Shown: positions 17,347 to 25,497, numbered from the stretch's first letter. The stretch: 64,000 nucleotides of DNA from Mesorhizobium zhangyense (GCF_011045115.1 NZ_JAAKZG010000018.1:19457-83456), one strand, 5' to 3'. Numbers and translations are program-made. Notes: generated by a model not told the origin, from the letters alone.

Positions 17347-18000
17347 ATGCCAGACCTCTCGTCCTTTCCAATCACGCAGCGCTGGCCGGCCTCTCATCCC
17401 GATCGCCTGCAACATTACGCAGCTCCCACGCCCAATGGCGTCAAGGTCTCGATCATGCTGGAGGAGACTGCCCTGGCATACGAGCCCCACTTGATCGACA
17501 TTGCGAACAACGAGTCGAAGGACCCGGCGGGCCCTGACGGCAGGCCCATTGCCGTATGGGAATCCGGTGCGATCCTGCTCTATCTGGCCGACAAGACGGC
17601 CCAGCTCATTCCCAATGCAACCGCCCAATGTTACGAAACCCTGGCCTGGGTATTCTTCCAGATGTCGGCCATCGGGCCGATCTTCGGTCAGCTCGGCTTT
17701 TTCCTGCGTTGGCGCGGTAAGGACTATGAGGACAAGCGGCCTCGGCAGCGCTTCGCCGACGAAGCCAAGCGCCTCTTGGGCGTGCTGGATCGCCGGCTGG
17801 AAGGCCGCGACTGGATCGTCGACGATTATTCGATCGCGGACATCGCGACCCTCGGCTGGGTAAATGCGCTGGTTGAATCGTACGCTGCTGGCGACATCCT
17901 TGGCCTCAGCGACTATTCGAACATCCAGGCATGGCTCGGACACGGGCTAGATCGACCAGCAGTGCAGCGTGGCCTGCACATTCCTGCGAGGCCGGCATGA
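17347..18000 (+). CDS. Glutathione S-transferase-like protein (YfcG/Nu type) with an internal deletion
   Basis: A 217-residue protein. Residues 22-60 hold the thioredoxin-fold start (LQHYAAPTPNGVKVSIMLEE) with the TPN motif of Nu-class disulfide-bond reductases; residues 62-75 continue GRPIAVWESGAILLYLADKT, and the C-terminal helical domain has WIVDDYSIADIATLGWV. Between NNESKDP and GPDGRP, however, about 17 residues present in relatives (the strand with the NPNGKIPAI-type cis-Pro) are missing without loss of frame. The glutathione backbone contact would be lost, so activity is doubtful. ATG 17347 is chosen from homology. The stop overlaps the corA start by four bases. Confidence 0.8.
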   Translation: MPDLSSFPITQRWPASHPDRLQHYAAPTPNGVKVSIMLEETALAYEPHLIDIANNESKDPAGPDGRPIAVWESGAILLYLADKTAQLIPNATAQCYETLAWVFFQMSAIGPIFGQLGFFLRWRGKDYEDKRPRQRFADEAKRLLGVLDRRLEGRDWIVDDYSIADIATLGWVNALVESYAAGDILGLSDYSNIQAWLGHGLDRPAVQRGLHIPARPA

Positions 18001-18965
18001 GCGTCATCGCCGCCTATTATTACAACGAAGGCAAGCGAGTCCGCAAAATCGCGCTCGATGAGCACGTCGAGCTAAACGAGGATCGCTCGGGCTTCTGCTG
18101 GATCGCGCTTAGCGAGCCCACCGACGACGAACTTCACGCCATCCAGGCGACGTATAATCTCCATCCGTTGGCGATCGATAACGCGATGCACCCGCTGTGC
18201 CCGCCCAAGCTCGAAGTCTACAACGATGAGCTATACATCGTCGCGCAGACCGCCGAACTGGTCGAGGACCGGATCAGCTATGGCAAGATAGCAATCTTCA
18301 CCGGTCACAACCACCTCATAAGCGTACGGCACGGCAGCGCTGGAGCGCTAGGCAACCTTCGAGAGCAACTCGAGGGATCGCCGGCTCTCTTTGGAAAGGG
18401 TGTCGACTATGTGCTGCACGCGATCCTGCACCGCATCGTCGACCAGTATCTGCCCATCTTTGAAATGATCGAGGATGACGTCCTAGCGATGGAGAGACGG
18501 TCGCTGGACGACTTCCTCGGGCGAGAGGAGGTCGTGCACATCTTCGGACTAAGGTCCGAACTCACGCGCTTCCAGCGCACGCTCGGGGCTATGGGCGAGC
18601 TGGTGCGAAAGCTCGTTCGCGGCCACTTTCCCTGCATCAGTGCCGAAGTGGCACCATATTTCAGCGACGTCGCGGACCATGTCCACCGCGTGCAGTCCAT
18701 GGTCGACGGACTCCTTCAGGTTCTGTCTACGGTCTTCGAGGCCAGCAGCCTTCTGGAAGCGCAAAGGATCGGTGTGGTCACTCGCCAGCTCGCGGCTTGG
18801 GCGGCAATACTGGCGGTCCCCACGGCGATCGCTGGAATATACGGCATGAATTTCAAGAACATGCCGGAACTGGACACGACCTATGGATACTTTGTCGTGC
18901 TCGGGCTGATCGCAGTGTTCTGCCTTCTCCTGTTCGTGCGCTTCAAGAAGGCCAAGTGGCTATGA
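17997..18965 (+). CDS. CorA-family divalent metal ion transporter
   Basis: A 322-residue CorA protein starting at an ATGA overlap with the GST-like gene. The cytoplasmic N-terminal domain is followed by a long stalk helix (VHIFGLRSELTRFQRTLGAM and onward). Two transmembrane helices close the protein: AAWAAILAVPTAIAGIYGMN with the conserved YGMNF pore motif, then YFVVLGLIAVFCLLLFV and a basic tail FKKAKWL. It forms pentameric Mg2+ (or Co2+/Ni2+) channels. Its presence at the end of the msr operon may simply reflect cotranscription. Confidence 0.92.
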   Translation: MSVIAAYYYNEGKRVRKIALDEHVELNEDRSGFCWIALSEPTDDELHAIQATYNLHPLAIDNAMHPLCPPKLEVYNDELYIVAQTAELVEDRISYGKIAIFTGHNHLISVRHGSAGALGNLREQLEGSPALFGKGVDYVLHAILHRIVDQYLPIFEMIEDDVLAMERRSLDDFLGREEVVHIFGLRSELTRFQRTLGAMGELVRKLVRGHFPCISAEVAPYFSDVADHVHRVQSMVDGLLQVLSTVFEASSLLEAQRIGVVTRQLAAWAAILAVPTAIAGIYGMNFKNMPELDTTYGYFVVLGLIAVFCLLLFVRFKKAKWL

Positions 18966-19059
18966 ATACCGCGCTTCGGGTTCTTCCCCGTCATCTGACG
19001 GGTCACGGCGCGCCTTGGCCGGGAGCGCGTCCTATCCAACTCGAGATGAAGGTGCTTCT

Positions 19060-19632
19060 ATGACCTCCCAGGTGACCGACGTTCTAGAAGCAGTGCAGTC
19101 GTTCGTCGCCAAGGGCTACGACCGCGAGTATCGCGTCAAAGACGGCAATCTCTTCGATCTCGAGCTCGGATCGACCATTGATCCGTGCACCATCCGCGTC
19201 GACGCGGCATTGCGCCTCGAAAGCGGGAATGATGCCGAAGACGCCTCCAACATCTACGCGATCACCGATCCAGCGACCGGGAACAAGGGCCTCTTGATCG
19301 ACGCATTCGACGTGTTCGACGAAATGTGTCACAGTGACCTTTCCGAACGGCTTGTAGCGCATCGGGAAACAGTGCCGGCAGGCGGCCAGGATGTGCCGAG
19401 CAAGCACGGACTGCGCAAAGTCTACAAGAATGAGTTTGACCGCGATCCCGAACGCTACGTTCTGCGGGAGGGCTTTCCAGATTTCCCTCGATGCCCTTTC
19501 GGCGGAGACTTCAGCATCCTCGGCTTCGATACCGCCGAGCAGTCGTATGTCTGGCTCGTCACGAGCATCATCCGAGATTCCAGGCTGATTAGAATCCCCT
19601 ACCAGGGAGAAGATGTCATCAGCGATGAATAG
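19060..19632 (+). CDS. Conserved hypothetical protein with an N-terminal domain like short 'phosphoribosylpyrophosphate synthetase' proteins
   Basis: A 190-residue protein from ATG 19060 with GAAGG upstream. Residues 8-95 (EAVQSFVAKGYDREYRVKDG, IYAITDPATGNKGLLIDAFD) resemble the small bacterial proteins of about 100 residues that databases label phosphoribosylpyrophosphate synthetase without biochemical support. The second half (after about residue 105, including DPERYVLREGFPDFPRCPFG) is an extension I do not recognise. No membrane segment or signal peptide is seen. It lies between corA and another small conserved gene on the same strand; function unknown. Confidence 0.65.
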   Translation: MTSQVTDVLEAVQSFVAKGYDREYRVKDGNLFDLELGSTIDPCTIRVDAALRLESGNDAEDASNIYAITDPATGNKGLLIDAFDVFDEMCHSDLSERLVAHRETVPAGGQDVPSKHGLRKVYKNEFDRDPERYVLREGFPDFPRCPFGGDFSILGFDTAEQSYVWLVTSIIRDSRLIRIPYQGEDVISDE

Positions 19633-19722
19633 CGGGGTCGGCGAGCATATGAGGTCCCCGCCCGAGGCGGTCACAGACCAGCCTACTGGACATTTGAATT
19701 ATCGAAACACAAGGAGGTGATT

Positions 19723-20172
19723 ATGGATTGGAACAAAGACCACATCCGAGAAACTATGCTTTCGCTGGAGACCGCAGCCTTGCATAGCGCTCGCGACAAT
19801 TATCTGGATTACGTCTCCACCGCTCGCGTTGACCGGAGCGAACCGATCGAGAACGACGAACTGGCTCAGGCCGAGGTCGCGAGCGACTTCGCCGAAGCGC
19901 TTGATGACACTCTCGATGACTATGCCGATAAACTCGAAAAGCTCAGGACGATCGATTTCGGCCCCAAGTCGGCAGTCAATGAAGGCGCTGTCGTCAAGCT
20001 GTCCGGCCGCTACTTCGTGATCGCAGTGTCAACGAGCAAGTTCACCTGCCAGGGGCGTGAGCTCATGGGCATCTCCAGGATGGCGCCAATCTTCGAAGCG
20101 ATCGAAGGTGCCCGAGCAGGCGAGATCGTGCAGTTCAACGGCCGGGACCTCACTGTGGAAGACGTGGAATAG
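19723..20172 (+). CDS. Conserved hypothetical protein with a GreA/GreB C-terminal-like domain
   Basis: A 149-residue protein with a very strong ribosome site (AAGGAGG, six bases before ATG 19723). Residues 1-80 are an acidic helical stretch rich in Asp/Glu; residues 81-149 (AVNEGAVVKLSGRYFVIAVS, then ISRMAPIFEAIEGARAGEIV) look like the FKBP-like C-terminal domain of transcript-cleavage factor GreA, including the typical 'IS..API..A..G...GE.V' pattern. A role at RNA polymerase is a guess. The last 35 codons and about 70 bases downstream are present again in damaged form near 20758. Confidence 0.6.
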   Translation: MDWNKDHIRETMLSLETAALHSARDNYLDYVSTARVDRSEPIENDELAQAEVASDFAEALDDTLDDYADKLEKLRTIDFGPKSAVNEGAVVKLSGRYFVIAVSTSKFTCQGRELMGISRMAPIFEAIEGARAGEIVQFNGRDLTVEDVE

Positions 20173-20240
20173 AGCCCTCCACCGCAGCCGGGGCGCTAGT
20201 GCCGAGCGCCCTGCATCTCTTCCTGCATGCATACGATCAC
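20059..20240. repeat. Segment duplicated at 20751-20930 (copy 1)
   Basis: The 3' end of the GreA-like gene and its downstream region match 20751-20930 at roughly 85% by eye, including the shared run TTCGAAGCGATCGAAGGTGC and GAAGACGTGGAATAG at both gene ends. Confidence 0.7.
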
Positions 20241-20275
20241 TTGCCGCATAGACCTGTCTCATCAAAGGAAAACTC

Positions 20276-20677
20276 ATGACAACACCTTCGTTCTTCATCA
20301 CCCCTGGATACGGGACGCGCCTGCATGACGCGCTTCATTATTCTCAGGCAATGCGCATTGGTGACCGCGTGGAGATCTCTGGACAAGGTGGATGGAACGA
20401 CGATCTTGTAATTCCGGAGTCGATAGAGGAAGAGATCGCGCAGGCGTTCAAGAACGTGGAACGGACACTCGCGACAGCCGGGGCACGCTGGCAGCATGTC
20501 GTCCACGTCAATTCTTATCACGTCGGTGGATTCCCTCCAGTGATCAACGAAACGATGGCCAAGCTGTACCGCTACTACATGCCCGACCGCGCTCCAATCT
20601 GGACGCAATTGGGAATCGAAGCGCTGGGGATTCCGGCCATGCGTATCGAAATTAGAGTAACAGCTATCATAGCCTGA
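20276..20677 (+). CDS. RidA/YjgF-family protein
   Basis: A 133-residue RidA-type protein. The family blocks are present in order: HYSQAMRIGDRVEISGQGGW, EEEIAQAFKNVERTLATAGA, VVHVNSYHVG, and APIWTQLGIEALGIPAMRIE, whose final Arg corresponds to the conserved carboxylate-binding Arg of active RidA proteins (usually in the IEI or VEI context). RidA proteins hydrolyse reactive enamine/imine intermediates; paralogs have other imine or chlorination-sensitive chaperone roles, which would suit this redox island. ATG 20276 follows AAAGGAAAAC. Confidence 0.88.
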   Translation: MTTPSFFITPGYGTRLHDALHYSQAMRIGDRVEISGQGGWNDDLVIPESIEEEIAQAFKNVERTLATAGARWQHVVHVNSYHVGGFPPVINETMAKLYRYYMPDRAPIWTQLGIEALGIPAMRIEIRVTAIIA

Positions 20678-20750
20678 CCCCGCCTCGGTTCGTGCAGGTG
20701 CCGTGCCGCTTGCTTGTACGGACATCAACGGACCCGGCATGAAAGGGGTG

Positions 20751-20930
20751 TGAGCCCGTGGGCATTTCCACGATGGCGCCGGTCTTCGAAGCGATCGAAG
20801 GTGCCGTCAGGGAAGATTGTACAGTTCAACGGGCGGGACCTCACCGTCGAAGACGTGGAATAGGGCGCCCCACCGCAGACGCCGCGCTAGTGCCGAACGC
20901 CCTGCGACCTCTCTTCCATGCATATCATCG
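20751..20930. repeat. Segment duplicated from 20059-20240 (copy 2)
   Basis: Direct repeat of copy 1. Its right half also encodes, on the other strand, the last residues of the MFS transporter, so that protein's C-terminal tail comes from repeat DNA. Confidence 0.7.
20758..20863 (+). pseudogene. Damaged 3' fragment of a GreA-like gene copy
   Basis: GTGGGCATTTCCACGATGGC opens a stretch matching the last 35 codons of the gene at 19723. A two-base deletion in the region after GATCGAAGGTGCC breaks the frame before the conserved end (GTCGAAGACGTGGAATAG). No 5' portion is present. Confidence 0.7.
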
Positions 20931-22167
20931 TATCGAGAGATCCCGTGATCATCGGCGTGCTCGGAGAACGGGCGGCCTTGGCTTGGATTGGGCGCCTTGG
21001 CTGCCTGCGCGCGATGGCCAGCACCGCCAGGATAATTAGCAACGCAGCCGCATAAAGGAATAAGCCGCCTGGGCCGACGATATTCATCGCAGCTCCCCCT
21101 ATAAGGGGGCCAGCGGCTGTCCCGATTCCGTTGAGCAGCAGAAGCCCGCGCGCAGTACCCAGGAGCCGACCGGCCGGAAGATCGTCGTTCGCGACGGCGA
21201 GGCACAACGAATAGATCGGGATGCCAAAGCCACCGAAGAGCGCGCCCGCCGCAAGGAGCAGGGGCAGAGGTGCTTCCACCGCCAACGCTACGCCGATGGC
21301 AGCCGCTGCGGACGCCAGTGTCGCACCAGCGATGACAAGATTTCGGGACACTCGATCCGAAAGCCAACCGAGTGGCCATCGCAATGCGAGTGTCCCACCA
21401 AGAACCGCAGCCATAAAGGCGGATATTGCACCCACATCGAGTCCGATCTTCTGGGCGAAGTTCGGGCCCATGCCCCAGAAACCGCCGATAGCCAGGCCGG
21501 CCAGGAACGCGCCAGCCGCAGCCAGTGGGGATGCGAGGACGAGGTCCCTGAACGCGACCCGTTCCTGTGCCACCTGGGCCGGCGGATGACTGGGCAGCAA
21601 GGTTATCGGAACCACCGCCGCCGATATCAACAGCGACACGATGAGGAACAATGTCACGTCGGCGGGCGGCGCGATGTTGAGTAACGCTTGCCCGATTGCC
21701 CATGAGCCCATCGAGACGACTCCGAAGATCGACAGGAGCTGCCCGCGCGTGGATGGCAATGCATGGGCGTTGAGCCAGCTCTCCGTTGCGAGGATCATGC
21801 CCGCGTAGGCGAAGCCGGTGATTAGGCGAAGCGCCAGCCAGGCGATCGGCTCCACGAACGTCACATGGAGAAGGGCGGTCATCGAAGCGATAGCCGCAAA
21901 GCCGGCGAAGGTTCTGACATGGCCAACGGAGACAATGATGCGTGGCAGTACGAGTGCGCCGATCGTGAAGCCGGTGAAGTAGAACGACATCATCGCGCCG
22001 ATGGCGCCGCTTGAGAAATCTTCTTGGCCTGCTCGGACGATCAAGAGCGTGCCGAGCAAACCGTTGCCCAACAATAGAAGGGCGACGCTCAAGAGCAGCG
22101 CGGCCACGGGGGCGAGAACCAGGCCGCGGGTACAGGCCGCTTTTATCGATTCAATCGCTTGGCGCAT
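20887..22167 (-). CDS. MFS transporter (YcaD/sugar-MFS-like)
   Basis: A 426-residue protein from ATG 22167 with twelve predicted transmembrane helices. The first helix is VAALLLSVALLLLGNGLLGT; MMSFYFTGFTIGALVLPRII carries the A-like motif; RLITGFAYAGMILATESWLN is a typical YcaD-type helix 4-5 segment; LRWPLGWLSDRVSR is the second-half motif A. It resembles the YcaD/UMF2 branch of the major facilitator superfamily; the substrate is unknown. Its gene is third in a tight operon after the thioredoxin-like and DM13 genes (one-base gap). The last about 16 residues lie inside the duplicated segment and are probably not ancestral. Confidence 0.85.
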   Translation of the reverse strand: MRQAIESIKAACTRGLVLAPVAALLLSVALLLLGNGLLGTLLIVRAGQEDFSSGAIGAMMSFYFTGFTIGALVLPRIIVSVGHVRTFAGFAAIASMTALLHVTFVEPIAWLALRLITGFAYAGMILATESWLNAHALPSTRGQLLSIFGVVSMGSWAIGQALLNIAPPADVTLFLIVSLLISAAVVPITLLPSHPPAQVAQERVAFRDLVLASPLAAAGAFLAGLAIGGFWGMGPNFAQKIGLDVGAISAFMAAVLGGTLALRWPLGWLSDRVSRNLVIAGATLASAAAAIGVALAVEAPLPLLLAAGALFGGFGIPIYSLCLAVANDDLPAGRLLGTARGLLLLNGIGTAAGPLIGGAAMNIVGPGGLFLYAAALLIILAVLAIARRQPRRPIQAKAARSPSTPMITGSLDTMICMEERSQGVRH

Positions 22168-22168
22168 T

Positions 22169-22642
22169 TCAGCCTTGGCGAGAAGGTGAGTGATACTCAG
22201 CAGCACTGATGAACTGTTTGAATGCTTCGCACCAGATGACGACCGCGTGGTACTCGCCAACATCGATGCCGGCAGGCACCTCCACGATGAAGACGTTGAA
22301 ACTCTTCACGTCGCCCACGCGGAGCGATTCGTCCTTGATCAGGAGAAATGCCTGCTTCGTGTCGACGAAACGTGGAGCAAGGTCGAGCTTGTAGTCTGGA
22401 CCAGGGGCGAGACGCCCAATGTGCGAGACCCGAACTTCGCCTTCGCCCCAGTGAAGCAGGTCGCTGCCTTTGAGATTGCGCACGAGGCGCCCTGGGTAGA
22501 GCGTTTCAGTCGCGATATTCTGAAGCGCTGCTGCGTCCGGCGCTCGATCCGCTATGAGGATCGGCAGCGTATAGATGCCTCCCGCAAAGCCCATGGCGAG
22601 CATAAGGAGATGGGTGGTGATCAGGATGAGCCAGCGCCGCAT
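22169..22642 (-). CDS. DM13-domain protein with N-terminal membrane anchor
   Basis: A 157-residue protein. Residues 3-30 (RWLILITTHLLMLAMGFAGG) form an uncleaved anchor or signal peptide. Residues about 60-155 are a DM13 domain: GRLAPGPDYKLDLAPRFVDT, SLRVGDVKSFNVFIVEVPAG and the Cys-containing VVIWCEAFKQFISAAEY. DM13 domains carry a nearly invariant cysteine and have been proposed to act in extracytoplasmic electron transfer or hydroxylation. The gene sits between the thioredoxin-like and MFS genes with gaps of three bases and one base, supporting a shared role at the membrane, perhaps a periplasmic redox relay. That role is inference. Confidence 0.82.
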   Translation of the reverse strand: MRRWLILITTHLLMLAMGFAGGIYTLPILIADRAPDAAALQNIATETLYPGRLVRNLKGSDLLHWGEGEVRVSHIGRLAPGPDYKLDLAPRFVDTKQAFLLIKDESLRVGDVKSFNVFIVEVPAGIDVGEYHAVVIWCEAFKQFISAAEYHSPSRQG

Positions 22643-22645
22643 TGG

Positions 22646-23119
22646 TTACGCTAGCTCCAGTTCCTTCACGAGTTGGTCCTCGTCGAGATGGAAGTCCGAG
22701 AAAACGATGCGGCCGCCAGCGTCGATAACCGTGAACCAGGGCGTTCCGCGGGTGCGGTAGTCCTCCATGAAGGTGGGAAGCGTCGCGCCGGCCGGTGGCT
22801 CGTCATGGCCGAAAGCGACAGGAAGCTCATACTTGAGCTGGTTCACACGCAGCTTCTCGAAGGTGTTCTCATGCGCTCCTTCGAAGACGGTCTGGATCAC
22901 TGCGAAACCCACGCCCTGGGGGCCCAAGGCACCATGCAACCTTCGCAGCGTCGGAAACCCATGCAAATGGCAGCCGCGGCACCAATGCTGGAAGGCGAAC
23001 AAGATTTTCGCGCCGGTCCCGAAATCCGACAGCTTGAGCGGCGCGACGACGCGTCCTCCATCCTCGCCAATCCATTTCTGCACCCGCAGTTCAGGCGCTT
23101 GTCGTTCGGCCACGCTCAT
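22646..23119 (-). CDS. Thioredoxin-like (TlpA/AhpC-TSA fold) protein
   Basis: A 157-residue protein from ATG 23119 with GGAGGATC just upstream. The active site is FQHWCRGCHLHGFPTLRRL (CxxC = CRGC), preceded by a LSDFGTGAKILFAF strand and followed by GVGFAVIQTVFEGAHENTFE and RGTPWFTVIDAGGRIVFSD, whose TPW carries the cis-Pro. No signal peptide is present in this start, so it is predicted cytoplasmic unless translation begins upstream. It leads the operon with the DM13 and MFS genes. A decayed relative occurs beside the YeeE gene (28905-29421). The regulatory motif copy B lies about 185 bases upstream. Confidence 0.85.
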   Translation of the reverse strand: MSVAERQAPELRVQKWIGEDGGRVVAPLKLSDFGTGAKILFAFQHWCRGCHLHGFPTLRRLHGALGPQGVGFAVIQTVFEGAHENTFEKLRVNQLKYELPVAFGHDEPPAGATLPTFMEDYRTRGTPWFTVIDAGGRIVFSDFHLDEDQLVKELELA

Positions 23120-23303
23120 CTGATCCTCCAATTCCGATGCAGAAGCTCGGTGAATGACCGCGCGTCGCGACGCCACGTGAACTTCCGATCTTGTTCGTCC
23201 CTGCATCCCGAAGGCCTGATCGATCAGATTGACACCCATTCCGAATTATACTCAGGATTCAACGGTTTCGAGTGCCAGACTATGACGGTATGCGCGTAGC
23301 ATT

Positions 23304-23332
23304 TCCAATAGCGGCGCAACATAGTTTCGATA
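23304..23332 (-). promoter_or_regulatory. Bipartite regulatory motif, copy B (upstream of thioredoxin-like operon)
   Basis: On the minus strand TATCGAAACTAT (23332-23321), ten bases, then TATTGGA (23310-23304), identical in both parts and spacing to copy A. The remainder of 23120-23698 shows no gene. Confidence 0.5.
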
Positions 23333-23698
23333 CCTTCCGATCGTCCCGTCACGGGGCCGCGCCTACGTAGCTCGGTGGCAAAGCAGCTAAAAATGGGAGT
23401 GAAGCGCGGCCCGCGCCATGTGCTGTCCTTTGATTTGCGCGGACGACGGGGATGCCCCAGTCGCGCTGTTGCTAAGCTATAGAAAATATAGCGAGAGGGT
23501 ATTGGGAAATCCGAATGACCTGGCGCTATAGTCCACATGCAATCATCACGACCAGCGAGATCATCGCTATTCTGATAGAGCATCCGGTGTTTTAGGTTTC
23601 AGTCGATCGGTCCGTTCGGCGGTTGCGCGTGTAAAGATCTTGCACGAGATTCTGAAATGACGCCGGTTCCGGTCTGTCGTCACAAGCAAGGGGTCGCT

Positions 23699-24304
23699 AT
23701 GGTCACCAGAGGATTTACCGGCCGCGGCTCGGGCGGCGACCAGTCCGATCGGATTCCGCCGGGTCAGCATCTCGTGGAGAATTTTCCTGTTCTGACGGCC
23801 GGGCCAACGCCGAGCGTGGAGCCCTCCGATTGGAAATTTACTGTCAAAATCGGGCCGAAGCCCGTCAAAGTGTGGAATTGGGACGAGTTCAACGCCCTAC
23901 CGAAGACCAAGGTGACCCGAGACATTCACTGCGTGACGTCCTGGTCCAAGCTGGATACCGCTTGGGAGGGCGTGCTCGTCGAAGACATCCTTGCAGACGC
24001 AGGGCTCGATCGGCCCACCGATTTCGTCTTGGCGCACTGCTACGACAATTATTCGACAAACGTCCCGCTTGCGGATCTGCTCTCGGGGAAAGCGATGGTC
24101 GCCCTCAACTATGCGGGCAAGCCGCTGCCGCGCGATCATGGAGGTCCGGCGCGCCTCCTGGTTCCGCACCTTTACTTTTGGAAGTCTGCCAAATGGGTGA
24201 ATGCGCTGCAATTCACCACGCGTGACGAGGCCGGCTTCTGGGAGCTTCACGGCTATCACATCTACGGCGATCCGTGGCGCGAGCAACGATACACCAATGA
24301 CTGA
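23699..24304 (+). CDS. Sulfite-oxidase-like molybdopterin oxidoreductase (YuiH type)
   Basis: A 201-residue Oxidored_molyb protein from ATG 23699 (AAGGGGT upstream). Key blocks: VENFPVLTAGPTP, IHCVTSWSKLDTAWEGV with the Cys that in sulfite-oxidase-fold enzymes ligates molybdenum, VPLADLLSGKAMVALNYAGK, and DHGGPARLLVPHLYFWKSAK. There is no Tat signal, so this is a cytoplasmic member of the YedY/YuiH group. Its stop overlaps the start of a ferredoxin-reductase-like gene by eight bases; this pairing is common and suggests that the flavoprotein supplies or takes electrons. The substrate is unknown; a sulfoxide or sulfite would suit the island. Confidence 0.88.
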   Translation: MVTRGFTGRGSGGDQSDRIPPGQHLVENFPVLTAGPTPSVEPSDWKFTVKIGPKPVKVWNWDEFNALPKTKVTRDIHCVTSWSKLDTAWEGVLVEDILADAGLDRPTDFVLAHCYDNYSTNVPLADLLSGKAMVALNYAGKPLPRDHGGPARLLVPHLYFWKSAKWVNALQFTTRDEAGFWELHGYHIYGDPWREQRYTND

Positions 24305-25040
24305 AACCGGCGCGCAAATCGCGTGGCAGTCATGCGTGATCGACGAAATCGTCCAGCAAACCCCGAGTATCAAGAGCTTCTTCCTTCGGTTGAGCAAACC
24401 GTTCGCGCACATCGCAGGGCAGCACGTCGATGTCCGGCTGACCGCGCCTGATGGCTACAGTGCTATGCGCAGTTACTCGATCGCATCTTCGGCAATCTCG
24501 TCCCCGACCGTCGAGCTCGCTATCGAGCGCCTGCCGGATGGCGAAGTTTCGCCGTTCTTTCACGATGTCGCGGCTATCGGCGACGAAATCGAGCTTCGTG
24601 GTCCGCTCGGCGGCCATTTCCTATGGCCTGAACCTGCCATAGACCCGGTGCTGTTGATCGGGGCGGGCTCCGGCCTCGTGCCATTGATGGCAATGATCCG
24701 GCAGCGCCGCGCACTGGCCCAGGCCGTGCCGACAGAGCTGCTCCTGTCCGCACGAACCGCTGAGGACGTTCTCTTTTCAGAAGAGCTTCATTCCATCGAA
24801 ATCAGCGATCCGGCGTTCGTCTTGGCGCTGGCGATTACGCGCGAGAAGCCGATCCGCGCATCGGACTTCGCACGACGGATCGACGGCGTCATGGTCCAGG
24901 AAATTCTAGCGCGGCTTCCCCGAAGGCCCACGCACGTATTCGTTTGCGGGTCCAACGGTTTCGTCAACATCGCGACCGATGGCGCGCTGCTGGCCGGTCT
25001 AGAACCCTCCATTATCAAAACCGAGCGCTACGGTGGCTAG
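24297..25040 (+). CDS. FAD/NAD(P)-binding oxidoreductase (ferredoxin reductase-like)
   Basis: A 247-residue FNR-like protein starting at ATG 24297 within the end of the preceding gene. RSYSIASS near residue 60 is the FAD-binding RxYS motif, GEVSPFFHDVAAIGDEIELR the second FAD segment, LIGAGSGLVPLMAMIRQRR the pyridine-nucleotide binding glycine-rich loop, and VFVCGSNGFVN the C-terminal CG motif. There is no 2Fe-2S domain. It very probably is the electron partner of the molybdenum protein encoded just upstream. Confidence 0.88.
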   Translation: MTETGAQIAWQSCVIDEIVQQTPSIKSFFLRLSKPFAHIAGQHVDVRLTAPDGYSAMRSYSIASSAISSPTVELAIERLPDGEVSPFFHDVAAIGDEIELRGPLGGHFLWPEPAIDPVLLIGAGSGLVPLMAMIRQRRALAQAVPTELLLSARTAEDVLFSEELHSIEISDPAFVLALAITREKPIRASDFARRIDGVMVQEILARLPRRPTHVFVCGSNGFVNIATDGALLAGLEPSIIKTERYGG

Positions 25041-25088
25041 CGCCGCAAGCTTCTTTGCGATTTCCGAGCTTCGGCGAAGGCCTTTCCT

Positions 25089-25424
25089 ATGCCGAATGCG
25101 TTTCTGTTCCGTGGCAAACCCGCTGCGTGTCTTCTGGATCAATACTGGTGGAATGAGATGGAGCATGCCGAGTTCGACGCAGCTTTCGACAAGCTTGCGG
25201 AGGGATACAGCGAAGGCGTTTACGAAGGCAGGCGTTTCGGCTTGATCGTCCGGCGATCCGAGGACGGACGTCGCAACAGCCTGTTTGCCAGGGAGTTGGC
25301 CGGGACCGACATTGTCAGCTTCAACGTGTACCGCGTTACATCAGGCAAAATATCGCTCAAGCCGTGTGAGATGTCCGCCGACAAGGTCGTGGCATTTGTG
25401 CTGGATTTCCGACCGGACTCCTGA
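25089..25424 (+). CDS. Conserved hypothetical protein
   Basis: A 111-residue soluble protein with GAAGG before ATG 25089. A helix (EFDAAFDKLAEGYSEGVYEG) is followed by a strand-rich half (FGLIVRRSEDGRRNSLFARE, DIVSFNVYRVTSGKISLKP). It is often seen next to Mo-oxidoreductase/FNR pairs by my recollection, and here it follows them by 48 bases. I cannot name a function. Confidence 0.6.
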   Translation: MPNAFLFRGKPAACLLDQYWWNEMEHAEFDAAFDKLAEGYSEGVYEGRRFGLIVRRSEDGRRNSLFARELAGTDIVSFNVYRVTSGKISLKPCEMSADKVVAFVLDFRPDS

Positions 25425-25497
25425 GTGGCAAGAGGAGGCCTCGGTTAAACGCTCCGCCTGCGAGGCCGGCCCTGCCGCGGTGCATCTCGCTCAAAGG

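Noticed and set aside
16645..17943. A 432-codon minus-strand open frame over msrA and the GST-like gene
   Set aside because: Antisense to conserved genes; no domain pattern.
18962..19063. A 33-codon frame starting in the corA stop codon
   Set aside because: The ATGA overlap hints at coupling, but the peptide is not protein-like and a good start for the next gene (19060) overlaps its end.
23240..23698. Several short frames before the sulfite-oxidase-like gene
   Set aside because: No ribosome site or recognisable sequence; the region is better explained as regulatory DNA with motif copy B.
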